Source of the DNA: Leptotrichia sp. oral taxon 847
GTDB lineage: Bacteria; Fusobacteriota; Fusobacteriia; Fusobacteriales; Leptotrichiaceae
Length of the DNA stretch: 64,000 nt
Assembly: GCF_001553645.1 (NCBI RefSeq)
Contig: NZ_CP014231.1
Coordinates: 1,116,001-1,180,000 of the forward strand
Direction: 5' to 3'
Every line of letters starts with the position of its first letter. Within the stretch, counting starts at the first letter, position 1. A program made the position numbers and the translations under genes. This document shows, in pieces, positions 1 to 10,902 of the stretch. Below the pieces are notes generated by a model that made no database searches, had not been told where the DNA came from, and saw only the letters and a list, made by a program, of their open reading frames with translations.

Positions 1-1280
<1,280 letters not shown>

Positions 1281-1394
1281 TTTTTTATTAACAGAATAAA
1301 CTATTTTGTTGTAATCTTTTACCTACTATTCATTTCCCATTGTCCTTTAAAAGAAAAACTGTAAAGAAGAAGAAAGTGTAGAAACAAACTCCTT

Positions 1395-2907
<1,513 letters not shown>

Positions 2908-3012
2908 ACAATATATTAAATTTCACCTTACATATTTTTTTAATCTATCACACTTAAATTCTTCTTCTTTTTTCATTGTCCTTTTGCGACACTTTTTGTA
3001 TCGACGAAATAT

Positions 3013-3041
3013 ATTATATCAAAGTTTCTTTTCCTTGTCAA
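3013..3041 (-). promoter_or_regulatory. rRNA operon promoter
   Basis: On the minus strand TTGACA (3036-3041) and TATAAT (3013-3018) are both perfect sigma-70 consensus boxes with a 17-bp spacer, about 105 bp upstream of the 16S 5' end. A strong consensus promoter at this place is what an rRNA operon needs. Confidence 0.9.
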
Positions 3042-3090
3042 CTACTTTTTTCTTATTTTTTTGGTTTTTTATCGCAATTCATACTTTTAA

Positions 3091-3140
3091 AAAAAAATAC
3101 AGTCAAACAAACTTTATTAAAAAGACTTTGCTTGACTGCT
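3091..3140 (-). terminator. Intrinsic terminator downstream of gpmA
   Basis: Read on the minus strand, CAGTCAAgCAAA and TTTGtTTGACTG form a stem that is followed by a T tract (the A run at about 3088-3097 on the plus strand). It ends transcripts coming from gpmA and so shields the rRNA promoter. Nearly the same hairpin ends cstA at 10071-10117. Confidence 0.8.
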
Positions 3141-3199
3141 TTATTATAAAAATTAATGTGCTTTATTTTATCTTTGTTTAGAACTATTTCTTTTTCAGA

Positions 3200-3886
3200 C
3201 TAAAAAGAATCAGGGGATGACACTACATTCAAATCTTTATCTATTTCAAAAACTAAAGGTTTTCCTGTTGTCAAATTTAATTTTAAAATATCTTCATCTG
3301 AAATATTTAATAAATATTTTATTAAAGCTCTTAAACTGTTTCCGTGAGCTGCTACAATAACATTTTTTCCTTCTTGCAAACTTTTTGAAATATCTGAATG
3401 CCAATAAGGTAATACTCTTGCAATTGTATCTTTTAAGCTTTCTCCAAGTGGAGCTTCGGCATCAGATAAATCAGCGTATCTTCTGTCTGATTTTGGATAA
3501 TATTCACTTGATTTTTCTATTGCAGGTGGTGCAACATCAAAACTTCTTCTCCAGATAAGAACTTGTTCGTCTCCGTATTTTTTGGCAGTTTCAGCTTTGT
3601 TCAACCCTTGTAATGCTCCATAATGACGTTCGTTCAATCTCCATGATTTGTAAACTGGAATATACAATTCATCCAATTCTTCCAATACATAATTTAAAGT
3701 TTTTATCGCTCTTTTTAAATAAGATGTGTAAGCGATGTCAAAAACTAATCCCATTTCTTTTAATGCTTTCCCTCCAGCTTTTGCTTCTTCAATTCCTTTT
3801 GGACTCAAATCCACGTCTTTCCATCCAGTAAATTTGTTTTCCAAGTTCCACTGGCTTTCACCGTGTCTAATTAGTACTAATTTCAT
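3200..3886 (-). CDS. gpmA: 2,3-bisphosphoglycerate-dependent phosphoglycerate mutase
   Basis: This 228-residue protein interconverts 3- and 2-phosphoglycerate in lower glycolysis in the cytoplasm. The N-terminus has the histidine phosphatase signature [10 protein letters not shown], in which His8 is the phosphorylated residue, followed by the [13 protein letters not shown] segment typical of dPGM. A second catalytic His lies in [15 protein letters not shown] near residues 181-195, and the glutamate of [11 protein letters not shown] near 85-95 is present. Length matches the family (about 228-250). A strong AGGAGG stands before the ATG. It is the last gene of the leftward run that starts with the HMA_2/ATPase cluster; the 47-bp gap to the 95-residue gene leaves open whether it is cotranscribed. 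A terminator follows at 3091-3140. Confidence 0.97.
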   Translation of the reverse strand: MKLVLIRHGESQWNLENKFTGWKDVDLSPKGIEEAKAGGKALKEMGLVFDIAYTSYLKRAIKTLNYVLEELDELYIPVYKSWRLNERHYGALQGLNKAETAKKYGDEQVLIWRRSFDVAPPAIEKSSEYYPKSDRRYADLSDAEAPLGESLKDTIARVLPYWHSDISKSLQEGKNVIVAAHGNSLRALIKYLLNISDEDILKLNLTTGKPLVFEIDKDLNVVSSPDSF

Positions 3887-3933
3887 AATATTTTCCTCCT
3901 AAATTTTATATTTTTTATTATTTTATTATTTCA

Positions 3934-4221
3934 TTATTTTGTTTCAGCTTTAACTACTGTTTCTACAACAGCTGCATTCGTAGAAAGTTCTTTTTCGGCA
4001 ATTAAATCTTCAAGATGTTCCTTTACTGTCATCAATTCTTCAAGATTCATATTATCATAAGCCGCTTGGGAAGATGTTTTTATATTTATTCCCTGTTTTC
4101 TTAAAAAACTGTCGACTTTACTTTGATTTTTTTTATATAGGTAATAACCTACTGCAACTGTTCCCACTCCGATTGCTGCTCCCACTAAATGTTCTTTTTT
4201 TACACTTCCAAATTTTATCAT
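3934..4221 (-). CDS. Small membrane-anchored protein of the HMA_2/ATPase cluster, function unknown
   Basis: I do not recognise this 95-residue protein. It has one glycine/alanine-rich hydrophobic segment (about residues 11-30, VGAAIGVGTVAVGYYLYKK), followed by a basic stretch and a soluble, probably helical C-terminus with LEELMTVKEHLEDLIAEKEL (about 60-79) that could form a coiled coil. The shape is reminiscent of YtxH-like small membrane proteins, but I see no diagnostic motif. GGAGG stands seven bases before the ATG. It lies 39 bp after the 248-residue HMA_2 protein in the same orientation, so it probably belongs to the metal cluster. Its role there is only inferred from position. Confidence 0.75.
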   Translation of the reverse strand: MIKFGSVKKEHLVGAAIGVGTVAVGYYLYKKNQSKVDSFLRKQGINIKTSSQAAYDNMNLEELMTVKEHLEDLIAEKELSTNAAVVETVVKAETK

Positions 4222-4260
4222 ATTTTTACCTCCAAATTTTATTTATTATTTTTAATTTTT

Positions 4261-5007
4261 TTATTTTAAAGCTATATATTTGTCATCTGACTCATTTCCC
4301 GTTCTGTTGTTAAAAAATATATGGTCTATTAAGTCGCTCAAATTTTCAATGGAATTGTCATCTTTTACGTCTACAACATAATGAAACTTGCCATTTTCAG
4401 CTTTTAGACGATAAATTCTCACTTCTTTATTTGAAAAATTATTTAGCACAAGATGTCGCCCAAAAGTTGTAAACCACATAAGCGCTATTGCTACAACCGA
4501 TCTATTTGCCATGTAGGATTTAAGCAAATACAAGGCAGGTAATATTTCTATATCAAAAAAGCCTTTTCGCCGTGTTTCCATATAGGCGTGTTCTATGATT
4601 GCCGCCGTTGTCAGTCCTGCCGCAAAATTATTTATATCCAGCTGCAACTTTTCAATTTTACTTTTTCCCAGTCCGTACAAAAAGGAAAGAAGTATCGCCG
4701 CTCCAGAATACACAGACAGTGAATCTATTGATTTTTCTTCAAAATCTTCTACCAATTTTACCGAAGTCATTTCGTGCTCGACTGACAGTGCTGTTGCTGT
4801 TCGATAAATTACTTCATCTATCGTGATTTCTTCAGGTTCAAAAGTTACAAGTAATGTATTTATAATTTCGTTATATCGTAAATTTGTATTTTGAGTCCCA
4901 ACTTTTATTGTTTCAAAAAATTTTTTTATATTAATAATTCTGTGAGAAACTTTAAATCTGACACGATTTGGTAATTTATGAAGTACCGTTAAAGTTAATT
5001 TTTTCAT
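4261..5007 (-). CDS. HMA_2-like domain membrane protein (metal cluster)
   Basis: This 248-residue protein starts with an HMA_2-like ferredoxin-fold region (residues 1-75) carrying the motif LHKLPNRVRFK, a variant of the H-x(4)-G-R-[IL]-R motif seen in the three other small proteins of the cluster. It has no CxxC metal site. Residues 95-165 hold two or three hydrophobic segments (AAILLSFLYGLG, AAGLTTAAIIEHAY, SVVAIALMWFTTFG), and the C-terminus is soluble. I chose the ATG at 5005-5007 because GGAGG lies upstream at the right distance; a longer ORF upstream to 5049 lacks a ribosome site. It lies 48 bp behind the P-type ATPase and is likely cotranscribed. By family it would be an accessory or regulatory partner of the pump; that is an inference. 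Confidence 0.8.
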   Translation of the reverse strand: MKKLTLTVLHKLPNRVRFKVSHRIINIKKFFETIKVGTQNTNLRYNEIINTLLVTFEPEEITIDEVIYRTATALSVEHEMTSVKLVEDFEEKSIDSLSVYSGAAILLSFLYGLGKSKIEKLQLDINNFAAGLTTAAIIEHAYMETRRKGFFDIEILPALYLLKSYMANRSVVAIALMWFTTFGRHLVLNNFSNKEVRIYRLKAENGKFHYVVDVKDDNSIENLSDLIDHIFFNNRTGNESDDKYIALK

Positions 5008-5054
5008 ATAAATTCCTCCAAAAGTAAACTGTAAAGATACAAAAAACAAAAACT

Positions 5055-6938
5055 CTATTTATTGACGTCATATTTTAGAAGTCTCAACGAATTTCCAACC
5101 ACTAAAATTGTTATCGAATTATGCAAAACCGAGCTATATATAGCCGGAAGCAATCCCGTTGCTCCCAATACAAGAGCAAAACTGTTTATTCCAATTGCCA
5201 TTGCAAAATTTTGCTTTATTATTTTTACAGTATTTTTAGCTAAACCTATTACACCTGGTATCAACAGCGGATCGTCAGAAGTTATTGTAACATCGGCAGC
5301 TTCCATTGCAACATCTGTTCTTGTGCTCCCAAGCGCTATTCCTACATTTGCATAAGAAAGAGCTGGAGCATCGTTTATTCCATCTCCGATCATAATGACT
5401 TTTGAGCCAATTGAGCGGAATTTTAAAATATCTTTAGCTTTGTCTTCTGGCAATAACTCAGATTCATATCTGTCCATCGACATTCTTGACGCAATAGTTT
5501 CAGCTTGCTGTCTTAAATCTCCTGTAAGCAGTACGATATCGTCTATTCCCTGATTTCTAAGCCGATTTATTGCTTTTTTTATATTTTCTCTCGGAGGATC
5601 AGAAACTCCAATGACACCGATTAAATTATCATTCTTAGCTACATAAATAACTATTTCACCACGATTTTGCATTCCTTTTACCGTATCAGCTGATATTTCC
5701 ACAGAAATGTCATTTTCTTTCATATACCTTAGACTTCCCACACGAATGATGTCCTTATTCACAAAAGTCTCAATTCCTCTTGCAACTTTAATCACATTTT
5801 CCTTGTGTCGCGGTATTTTTAACCCTCTATTCTTTATTTCATTCAAAATTGCACTTGCCAAAGGATGAGTCGAAGTTTCTTCAGCAGCCGCAGCTAACAC
5901 AAGCATTCTGTCATCTTTCATATTTTTAGCAAAAGTTCTTACAGTCTGAACTTTCGGTCTTCCTTCAGTAATTGTCCCCGTTTTATCAAATATAACCGTA
6001 TCAGATTTTGAAAGCTCTTCCAAATAGTTGCTTCCTTTAATCAAAATCCCATTTTTAGCAGCTGTATTAATTGAAGCGGAAAAAGCCGTTGCAGTTGACA
6101 ATCTTATTCCGCATGAATAGTCAATTACAAGCATACTTAACGCTTTTTGTAAATTTCTTGTTGAAAAATAAACTATTCCAGCAAGAAAAAAGTTTAGCGG
6201 AATTAATTGTGCAGAAAATGTATCAGCATAGGATTGAATATCCGCTTTGTTAAATGAAGCATCTTCAACCAATTTTATAATTCTTGAAGCAGTCCTGTCA
6301 TCACCTACTTTTTCAGCTCTCACAGTAATATTTCCATTTTTTAAAAGTGTCCCGGCAAAAACTTCCTGTCCAACTTCCTTTTTTACAGGCATATATTCTC
6401 CTGTAATCGCCGATTGGTCGATAACTGCACTACCTTTTTCGATTGTTCCGTCAACACTTATCTTTTCTCCAGTCTGAACAAGAATTAAATCCCCTTTTTT
6501 TATTTCTTCAATCGGAACTTTTTTAGTAATTTCATCATCATTGTCCGATTGCTTCCAAACATAACTCTCTCCAACACTCAACATATCTTTAATAACGCCA
6601 CGAGTCTTTTTCATTGTATAAACAGTCAAAAGCTCCGCAAATCTTTCCAAAATCATAATTGTCAAAGCTGTTCTTTCACTTCCTAAAGCAATGCTGCTGA
6701 TAATTGCTGTGGAACTCAACGTATCTGCGTTAGGACGTTTATTTTTAATCAACGAATAAATTCCATTTTTTAAAACAGGTACTGCTAGAAAAATTGTCGA
6801 TAAAGTTTTATAATTAAACAGTCGTCTAAATCCTGTAAATTTGGTTTTCGGACTTGGAATCAAAAGCAGTAATACTGCAGCTCCAATTCTTTTTAAAATT
6901 TTTTGCGGAGATTCTTCCTGCAATCGTCTTTCTATCAC
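5055..6938 (-). CDS. P1B-type metal-translocating ATPase with SCG membrane motif
   Basis: This 627-residue ATP-driven cation pump has all P-type landmarks: TGE (179-181) in the actuator domain, the phosphorylated aspartate in DKTGT (318-322), the P1B-specific STHPL (His358-Pro359) and GDGINDAPAL (518-527). Six hydrophobic segments precede the P domain and two follow it, as in P1B pumps. The membrane metal motif, normally CPC, CPH or SPC, reads DYSCGIRLSTATA (273-285), and the last helix carries LHNSITILVVGNSLRLL (605-621). It has no N-terminal HMA domain; separate HMA_2 proteins encoded on both sides may replace it. The start is GTG at 6938, overlapping the TGA of the upstream HMA gene, which suggests translational coupling. 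Substrate is not evident; the SCG motif argues against an ordinary Cu or Zn/Cd pump. Confidence 0.93.
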   Translation of the reverse strand: MIERRLQEESPQKILKRIGAAVLLLLIPSPKTKFTGFRRLFNYKTLSTIFLAVPVLKNGIYSLIKNKRPNADTLSSTAIISSIALGSERTALTIMILERFAELLTVYTMKKTRGVIKDMLSVGESYVWKQSDNDDEITKKVPIEEIKKGDLILVQTGEKISVDGTIEKGSAVIDQSAITGEYMPVKKEVGQEVFAGTLLKNGNITVRAEKVGDDRTASRIIKLVEDASFNKADIQSYADTFSAQLIPLNFFLAGIVYFSTRNLQKALSMLVIDYSCGIRLSTATAFSASINTAAKNGILIKGSNYLEELSKSDTVIFDKTGTITEGRPKVQTVRTFAKNMKDDRMLVLAAAAEETSTHPLASAILNEIKNRGLKIPRHKENVIKVARGIETFVNKDIIRVGSLRYMKENDISVEISADTVKGMQNRGEIVIYVAKNDNLIGVIGVSDPPRENIKKAINRLRNQGIDDIVLLTGDLRQQAETIASRMSMDRYESELLPEDKAKDILKFRSIGSKVIMIGDGINDAPALSYANVGIALGSTRTDVAMEAADVTITSDDPLLIPGVIGLAKNTVKIIKQNFAMAIGINSFALVLGATGLLPAIYSSVLHNSITILVVGNSLRLLKYDVNK

Positions 6939-7237
6939 ATATTTGTTTGATGTCTCTTTTTTTCATTTTTATAAATTTCAACAAGATGTGTACTTAATGT
7001 ATTTTGAACTAACGATACTAAATTTTCACCAGTCAATGTAAAATTATCAAAATAAATGAGAACAGTTCCTATAATATTGTTAATTTTAACACTTTTGACA
7101 TAATGAACATTTTGCAGCTGATTTATTATTTCTTCTTTATGAACCCCAAGATATTTTAATGCTCTCGATTTTATTCTGATTCTTCCACGAATTTCATGTA
7201 AAATTTCACAATCCAATAAATAATTTTTATTTAACAT
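6935..7237 (-). CDS. HMA_2-like small protein coupled to the ATPase
   Basis: This 100-residue soluble protein has the pattern CEILHEIRGRIRIK (residues 10-23), the H-x(3)-G-R-[IL]-R signature of HMA_2-type domains. It is followed by predicted helix-strand elements with VKSVKINNIIGTVLIYFD (48-65), the usual second half of the ferredoxin-like fold. CxxC is absent, so a classical thiolate metal site is lacking. The ATG follows AGAAAGGAA. Its stop codon overlaps the GTG start of the ATPase, so the two are almost certainly cotranslated. Position suggests that it serves as a detached N-terminal domain of the pump, but binding of any metal or other ligand is inference. Confidence 0.82.
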   Translation of the reverse strand: MLNKNYLLDCEILHEIRGRIRIKSRALKYLGVHKEEIINQLQNVHYVKSVKINNIIGTVLIYFDNFTLTGENLVSLVQNTLSTHLVEIYKNEKKRHQTNM

Positions 7238-7275
7238 AAAAATTCCTTTCTATCTTTCTTTCATTCAAGCGATAC

Positions 7276-7647
7276 TCAAAGCTCTTTAACTATATCATAA
7301 AAGGCATCTAAATTATTCTCTATTTCCTCCAAAGATTTATTTTCATATAATTCAGAATGATTAATTGCTGCTTTCCAGACTTTATTTAACCAGTCCAATA
7401 TTTCTTTTTCCGAAGTTAACTTTGTATCATAGTAAAGTAAAATTTTATTTGTTATATATGAATATTCAATACTTTTTATACCTCTTTTGGATAAAATAAA
7501 TTTTGTAACTTTGTAATCATACTTTTTCAGCTGTTCTGGCACATCTGATAAATTTGGAACAAAAAGTCTAAGTCTTCCAGGAATACTGTGTACAACCTTT
7601 ATCTGATTAAACATCAAATACGTGGCTTTAAATAAATTTTCTAACAT
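7276..7647 (-). CDS. HMA_2-like small protein
   Basis: This 123-residue protein carries VVHSIPGRLRLFVPNL (residues 19-34), the best copy of the HMA_2 H-x(3)-G-R-L-R motif in the window, followed by GIKSIEYSYITNKILLYYD (55-73), the expected beta strands of the fold. A soluble helical C-terminus follows (EIDWLNKVWKAAINH region). No cysteine pair is present. The ATG is preceded by AAAGGGA. It sits between the 161- and 100-residue HMA_2 genes with gaps of 58 and 38 bp, in line with an operon. The function is not known to me beyond membership in a family that accompanies P-type ATPases. Confidence 0.8.
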   Translation of the reverse strand: MLENLFKATYLMFNQIKVVHSIPGRLRLFVPNLSDVPEQLKKYDYKVTKFILSKRGIKSIEYSYITNKILLYYDTKLTSEKEILDWLNKVWKAAINHSELYENKSLEEIENNLDAFYDIVKEL

Positions 7648-7705
7648 TATTTTTCCCTTTCAATTTTTCCGTTTGTTTTTTTTTCTTTTATTTTCACAGC
7701 ACTTT

Positions 7706-8191
7706 TTATTTTCTTTTTCCTTCTGATAATAGACTGGAAGCCCACCATAATAATGTAGCGCCTGTGGGTAATACTGGAACTTTTCTCAACTTTTTAAGTC
7801 CATAAAAAATAAAAATTCCAGAAATCAATGTTTTCAAATCCAAATAACCTTTACTCTTATTATAAATAGTCATATCCATCGCTTCAAATATCTGCTTTAG
7901 CATTACTTTCACTTTTCCAGATTTACTTTTCAAGGCTTCTTCATCCAAATGAAGTAATTTTAGCACTATTAAATACAGAAAAGAACTCTCAAGCACTTTT
8001 TCATCGAAATAAATTAGGATACTTCCAATGACAGAATTTATTTTTACTTCATTTATTCCCGATAATTGTTTCATATTATTTAAAAATTCTTGCTCTAATT
8101 CCACATTTTCCTTTAGTACATCCGCTTGAAGCCTTAAACGTCCAGTTTGGTAATGTTTTACCTGTATAACGCCGTAAAAACTTTGTAACAT
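7706..8191 (-). CDS. HMA_2-like protein with C-terminal membrane segments, first gene of metal cluster
   Basis: This 161-residue protein opens the leftward cluster. Residues 8-25 hold VKHYQTGRLRLQADVL, again the H-x(3)-G-R-L-R motif, and residues 45-68 hold INEVKINSVIGSILIYFD, closely parallel to the 100-residue protein, which suggests duplication within the cluster. The C-terminus (about 118-155) has two hydrophobic segments (TLISGIFIFYGLKKL and TGATLLWWASSLL), so this copy is probably membrane-attached. AAGGAG stands before the ATG. CxxC is missing. I cannot name a ligand; haem, manganese or iron are as possible as copper or zinc. Confidence 0.8.
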   Translation of the reverse strand: MLQSFYGVIQVKHYQTGRLRLQADVLKENVELEQEFLNNMKQLSGINEVKINSVIGSILIYFDEKVLESSFLYLIVLKLLHLDEEALKSKSGKVKVMLKQIFEAMDMTIYNKSKGYLDLKTLISGIFIFYGLKKLRKVPVLPTGATLLWWASSLLSEGKRK

Positions 8192-8274
8192 AATCGACTC
8201 CTTAAATATTTTTCTAATTTATTATATAACTTTTTATTTTAAATTACAAGGTCATTTTTGTAAACTGACAAAGT

Positions 8275-8430
8275 ACGAATTTTAGAGTCAGATTTTTAGT
8301 TTCAATATTTTTTATCTATTTCTGATTACGAGATGTTATTTTACTTAATATAATTTTTTCTATTTTTTTACATAAAAGGAAAACTTCTCCATTTTCCTTT
8401 ATAATCTTCACACTCGTCTAAGCATTTTGT
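8275..8430 (+). repeat. Decayed left-half copy of the dispersed MITE-like element
   Basis: This stretch matches the first third of the elements at 44496 and 52651 in the same order: attttagagtcagattttt, then gattacgagatgttatttt, the hairpin, and cactcgtctaagcatttt. Identity is clearly lower than between the two full copies. The hairpin is kept although its bases differ: AAAGGAAAA (8375-8383) pairs with TTTTCCTTT (8392-8400), where the full copies have TAAGGGGAAA and TTTCCCCTTA. It fills most of the 385-bp gap between the metal cluster and cstA. No right end and no flanking duplication can be seen. Confidence 0.75.
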
Positions 8431-8576
8431 CCCTATCTTTTAAATCAATGTTAAATTTTTTCAAAAAATACTCTTGTTTTTTTTTAAAATCAGGCTATTA
8501 TATTATTAGCAAAATAAATTTTAAAATTTTTATACAATAAATAAACGAATATTCAAAACTATAGGAGGTTTTCATT

Positions 8577-10052
8577 ATGATTTCTTTTATTTTAGCAATA
8601 GTTGCTCTTATTTTGGGTTACGCATTTTACAGTAAATTTGTAGAAAAAGTTTTTGGAATAGAACCTGATAGAATACCGCCCTCAATTGAATATTACGACG
8701 GTGTCGATTATGTGCAAATTAGCACTCCAAAAGCATTTTTGATTCAATTCTTAAATATTGCCGGAACAGGACCGATATTTGGAGCGATTGCAGGGGCTTT
8801 GTGGGGACCGGCCGCATTTTTGTGGATTGTTTTTGGATGTATATTTGGAGGAGCAGTTCACGATTTCTTGATTGGTATGCTTTCGCTTAGGGATAAGGGA
8901 AGCAGTATTGGTGAACTCGTAGGACAAAATCTGGGCGTTGTAATGCAGCAGATTATGAGAGTTTTTTCAATTGTATTGCTTCTTTTAGTTGGAGTAGTAT
9001 TTATAAAATCGCCTGCCGACATTCTTCATAATTTGATTCCAGGCGTAAGCGCTATGACTTTTACAATTATTATAATTGCTTATTACATTTTGGCGACAAT
9101 TCTCCCGCTTGATAAAATCATTGCCAAAATTTATCCAATTTTTGGTTTTGCATTGTTATTTATGGCGATTGGTATTGGGACAATGTTAATTTACGGACAA
9201 TTTACAGGAGCTTTTGCAATTCCTGAAGTTACCGAAATTTTTAAGGGAAATCCGCATCCTAAAGGAGTTTCAATGTTCCCTTACTTATTTATCTCTATTG
9301 CCTGCGGTGCAGTAAGCGGGTTCCACGCTACTCAATCCCCAATGGTTGCACGTTGCCTAAAAAATGAAACTGAAGGAAGAAAAGTTTTTTATGGCGCTAT
9401 GATTGCAGAAGGTGTTGTTGCGTTGGTATGGGCTGCCGCTGCGATGACTGTGTTTGGCGGAATTAAAGAACTTGCCGCTGCCGGAACTCCTGCGGTTGTT
9501 GTAAATAAGGCATCTATTCAGTTGCTTGGTGTATTTGGGGCGTTTCTAGCTGTACTAGGTGTTGTTGCTTGTCCTATTACTTCGGGAGATACTGCCTTTA
9601 GAGGTTCACGGTTAATTATTGCCGACATTTTCAAAATTAAGCAAAGTCCAATAAAAAATAGATTTTTAATCGCAATACCTTTATTTATCATTGGTATTTA
9701 TTTAACAACTATCGACTTTAACGTTATTTGGAGATATTTTGCATGGGCAAATCAAACTTTGGCGGCCGTTTCATTGTGGACTGCAACAGTATGGCTTGTT
9801 AAAAAAGGAAAACCATTCTTATTCGCATTAATTCCATCAATATTTATGACAATGGTTGTTACAACCTATATTGTAATCGCTCCAGAAGGATTTGTAAGAT
9901 TTTTCAAGAACGTTCCTGTTCACACTATTGAATTTTATGGAATATTAATCGCAAGTGTAGTTACGATTATCTGTACAGCATTACTATTTAACTATAAACA
10001 TCATTTGCATGGAAAATCTCATCACGCTGGACATTTACATGTTGCCAAATAA
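8577..10052 (+). CDS. cstA: CstA-family carbon starvation / pyruvate-peptide transporter
   Basis: This is a 491-residue polytopic inner-membrane protein, with about 13 hydrophobic segments, of the CstA/BtsT family, whose members import pyruvate or peptides. Diagnostic segments are AGTGPIFGAIAGALWGP near residues 62-78, the VHDFLIGMLSLRDKGSSIGE loop (about 97-116), SGFHATQSPMVARC (about 247-260) and ITSGDTAFRGSRLIIAD (about 337-353). It is the short form; E. coli CstA is about 700 residues. AGGAGG precedes the ATG. A histidine-rich tail (HHLHGKSHHAGHLH) ends the protein and could bind metal, though such tails are not required in the family. It is monocistronic, ending at a strong bidirectional terminator. 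Pyruvate or peptide as substrate is a family-level guess. Confidence 0.93.
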   Translation: MISFILAIVALILGYAFYSKFVEKVFGIEPDRIPPSIEYYDGVDYVQISTPKAFLIQFLNIAGTGPIFGAIAGALWGPAAFLWIVFGCIFGGAVHDFLIGMLSLRDKGSSIGELVGQNLGVVMQQIMRVFSIVLLLLVGVVFIKSPADILHNLIPGVSAMTFTIIIIAYYILATILPLDKIIAKIYPIFGFALLFMAIGIGTMLIYGQFTGAFAIPEVTEIFKGNPHPKGVSMFPYLFISIACGAVSGFHATQSPMVARCLKNETEGRKVFYGAMIAEGVVALVWAAAAMTVFGGIKELAAAGTPAVVVNKASIQLLGVFGAFLAVLGVVACPITSGDTAFRGSRLIIADIFKIKQSPIKNRFLIAIPLFIIGIYLTTIDFNVIWRYFAWANQTLAAVSLWTATVWLVKKGKPFLFALIPSIFMTMVVTTYIVIAPEGFVRFFKNVPVHTIEFYGILIASVVTIICTALLFNYKHHLHGKSHHAGHLHVAK

Positions 10053-10070
10053 ATAAAGAAAGAAAAAATT

Positions 10071-10117
10071 ACAGTCAAACAAGGTTTTTCAGAAATCTTT
10101 GCTTGACTGTTTTTTTA
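10071..10117. terminator. Bidirectional intrinsic terminator between cstA and a convergent gene
   Basis: ACAGTCAA (10071-10078) pairs with TTGACTGT (10103-10110), extended inward by CAA/TTG, with a T run at 10111-10117 on the plus strand and an A run upstream that serves the minus strand. Its stem is nearly the same as that of the gpmA terminator at 3091-3140. Confidence 0.85.
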
Positions 10118-10126
10118 TATTTTCTA

Positions 10127-10768
10127 TTACTTCAACGGATTCCAGCTTCTTTCAACATTTTTTTGCATTTCACCCACATTTTGAGGCGAACCTTCAACAC
10201 TTATTAAATAAATCTTTCCATTATATCCAATATAGTTACTTATCCAGCTCTTTCCCGAAATTCTTTTAACTTTTACCTGTTTACCTTTATACCCATTTAT
10301 TATAATACTTCTCATTTCAAGGTTATCTCTTGTATGCCCAGCGTTCAAAAGTCCACTATACTGATTTTTTGCCACTTCATCTACTAAATCTATCAAATTA
10401 TTATTTTTATTATTTAAATAAATTATATCAAGCGTGTAAATATCAATCCCGTCCTTTGTTATCTGCATAGTTGTTTTACCCGAATCTGCATCTACAAACA
10501 TTTTCCACCCTCTCGGAAAATCAATAAATCCAACAGTTTTATTTCCAAATCTACCATTTTTCAAACTTTCTTGCGATTTTTCAAAAAGTTCTGATTTTTG
10601 TTTTTTCATCTCATTTAATTTTTTCTTTCCAGTTTCAATTGTTATATCTGTTACGCAAGTCAGTTCACCCTTCGGAATATAACAGCCTTTTTTGCTATTT
10701 GTTGCAGCATTTGAATTAATAATAATTCCAAAACTTATAAGTAAAATTATTAAATTTATTTTTTTCAT
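10127..10768 (-). CDS. Secreted or periplasmic protein of unknown function
   Basis: I do not recognise this 213-residue protein. A signal peptide is clear: MKK, a hydrophobic core of about 15 residues (INLIILLISFGIIINS) and a probable cleavage site after SNA-A (about 22-23). The mature part has two cysteines near its start (GCYIPKGELTCVTD), which could form a disulfide, then a charged helical region and a beta-rich C-terminus that contains MFVDADSGKTTMQITKDGIDIYTLD split over two strands (residues about 90-115). Shape and length resemble small periplasmic lipid- or ligand-binding proteins, but no motif supports that. AGGAGG precedes the ATG. It faces cstA across a shared terminator and appears monocistronic. 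Confidence 0.8.
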   Translation of the reverse strand: MKKINLIILLISFGIIINSNAATNSKKGCYIPKGELTCVTDITIETGKKKLNEMKKQKSELFEKSQESLKNGRFGNKTVGFIDFPRGWKMFVDADSGKTTMQITKDGIDIYTLDIIYLNNKNNNLIDLVDEVAKNQYSGLLNAGHTRDNLEMRSIIINGYKGKQVKVKRISGKSWISNYIGYNGKIYLISVEGSPQNVGEMQKNVERSWNPLK

Positions 10769-10902
10769 TTTGATACCTCCTTTCCTATTTTAAAAAAATA
10801 TAGCAATTTTAATTTAAAACATAAGTAGAAAGTTACTTTTTACATATTTTTATTCCCATTTTTAAGTGGATTGACTACAATTCCCACTTTATTTTTTATA
10901 AA

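Noticed and set aside
1281-1394. tRNA-Ile or tRNA-Ala in the 16S-23S spacer
   Set aside because: The spacer is about 115 bp of AT-rich sequence without tRNA motifs.
8431-8576. Riboswitch in front of cstA
   Set aside because: Only AT-rich sequence without a recognisable fold or motif was seen.
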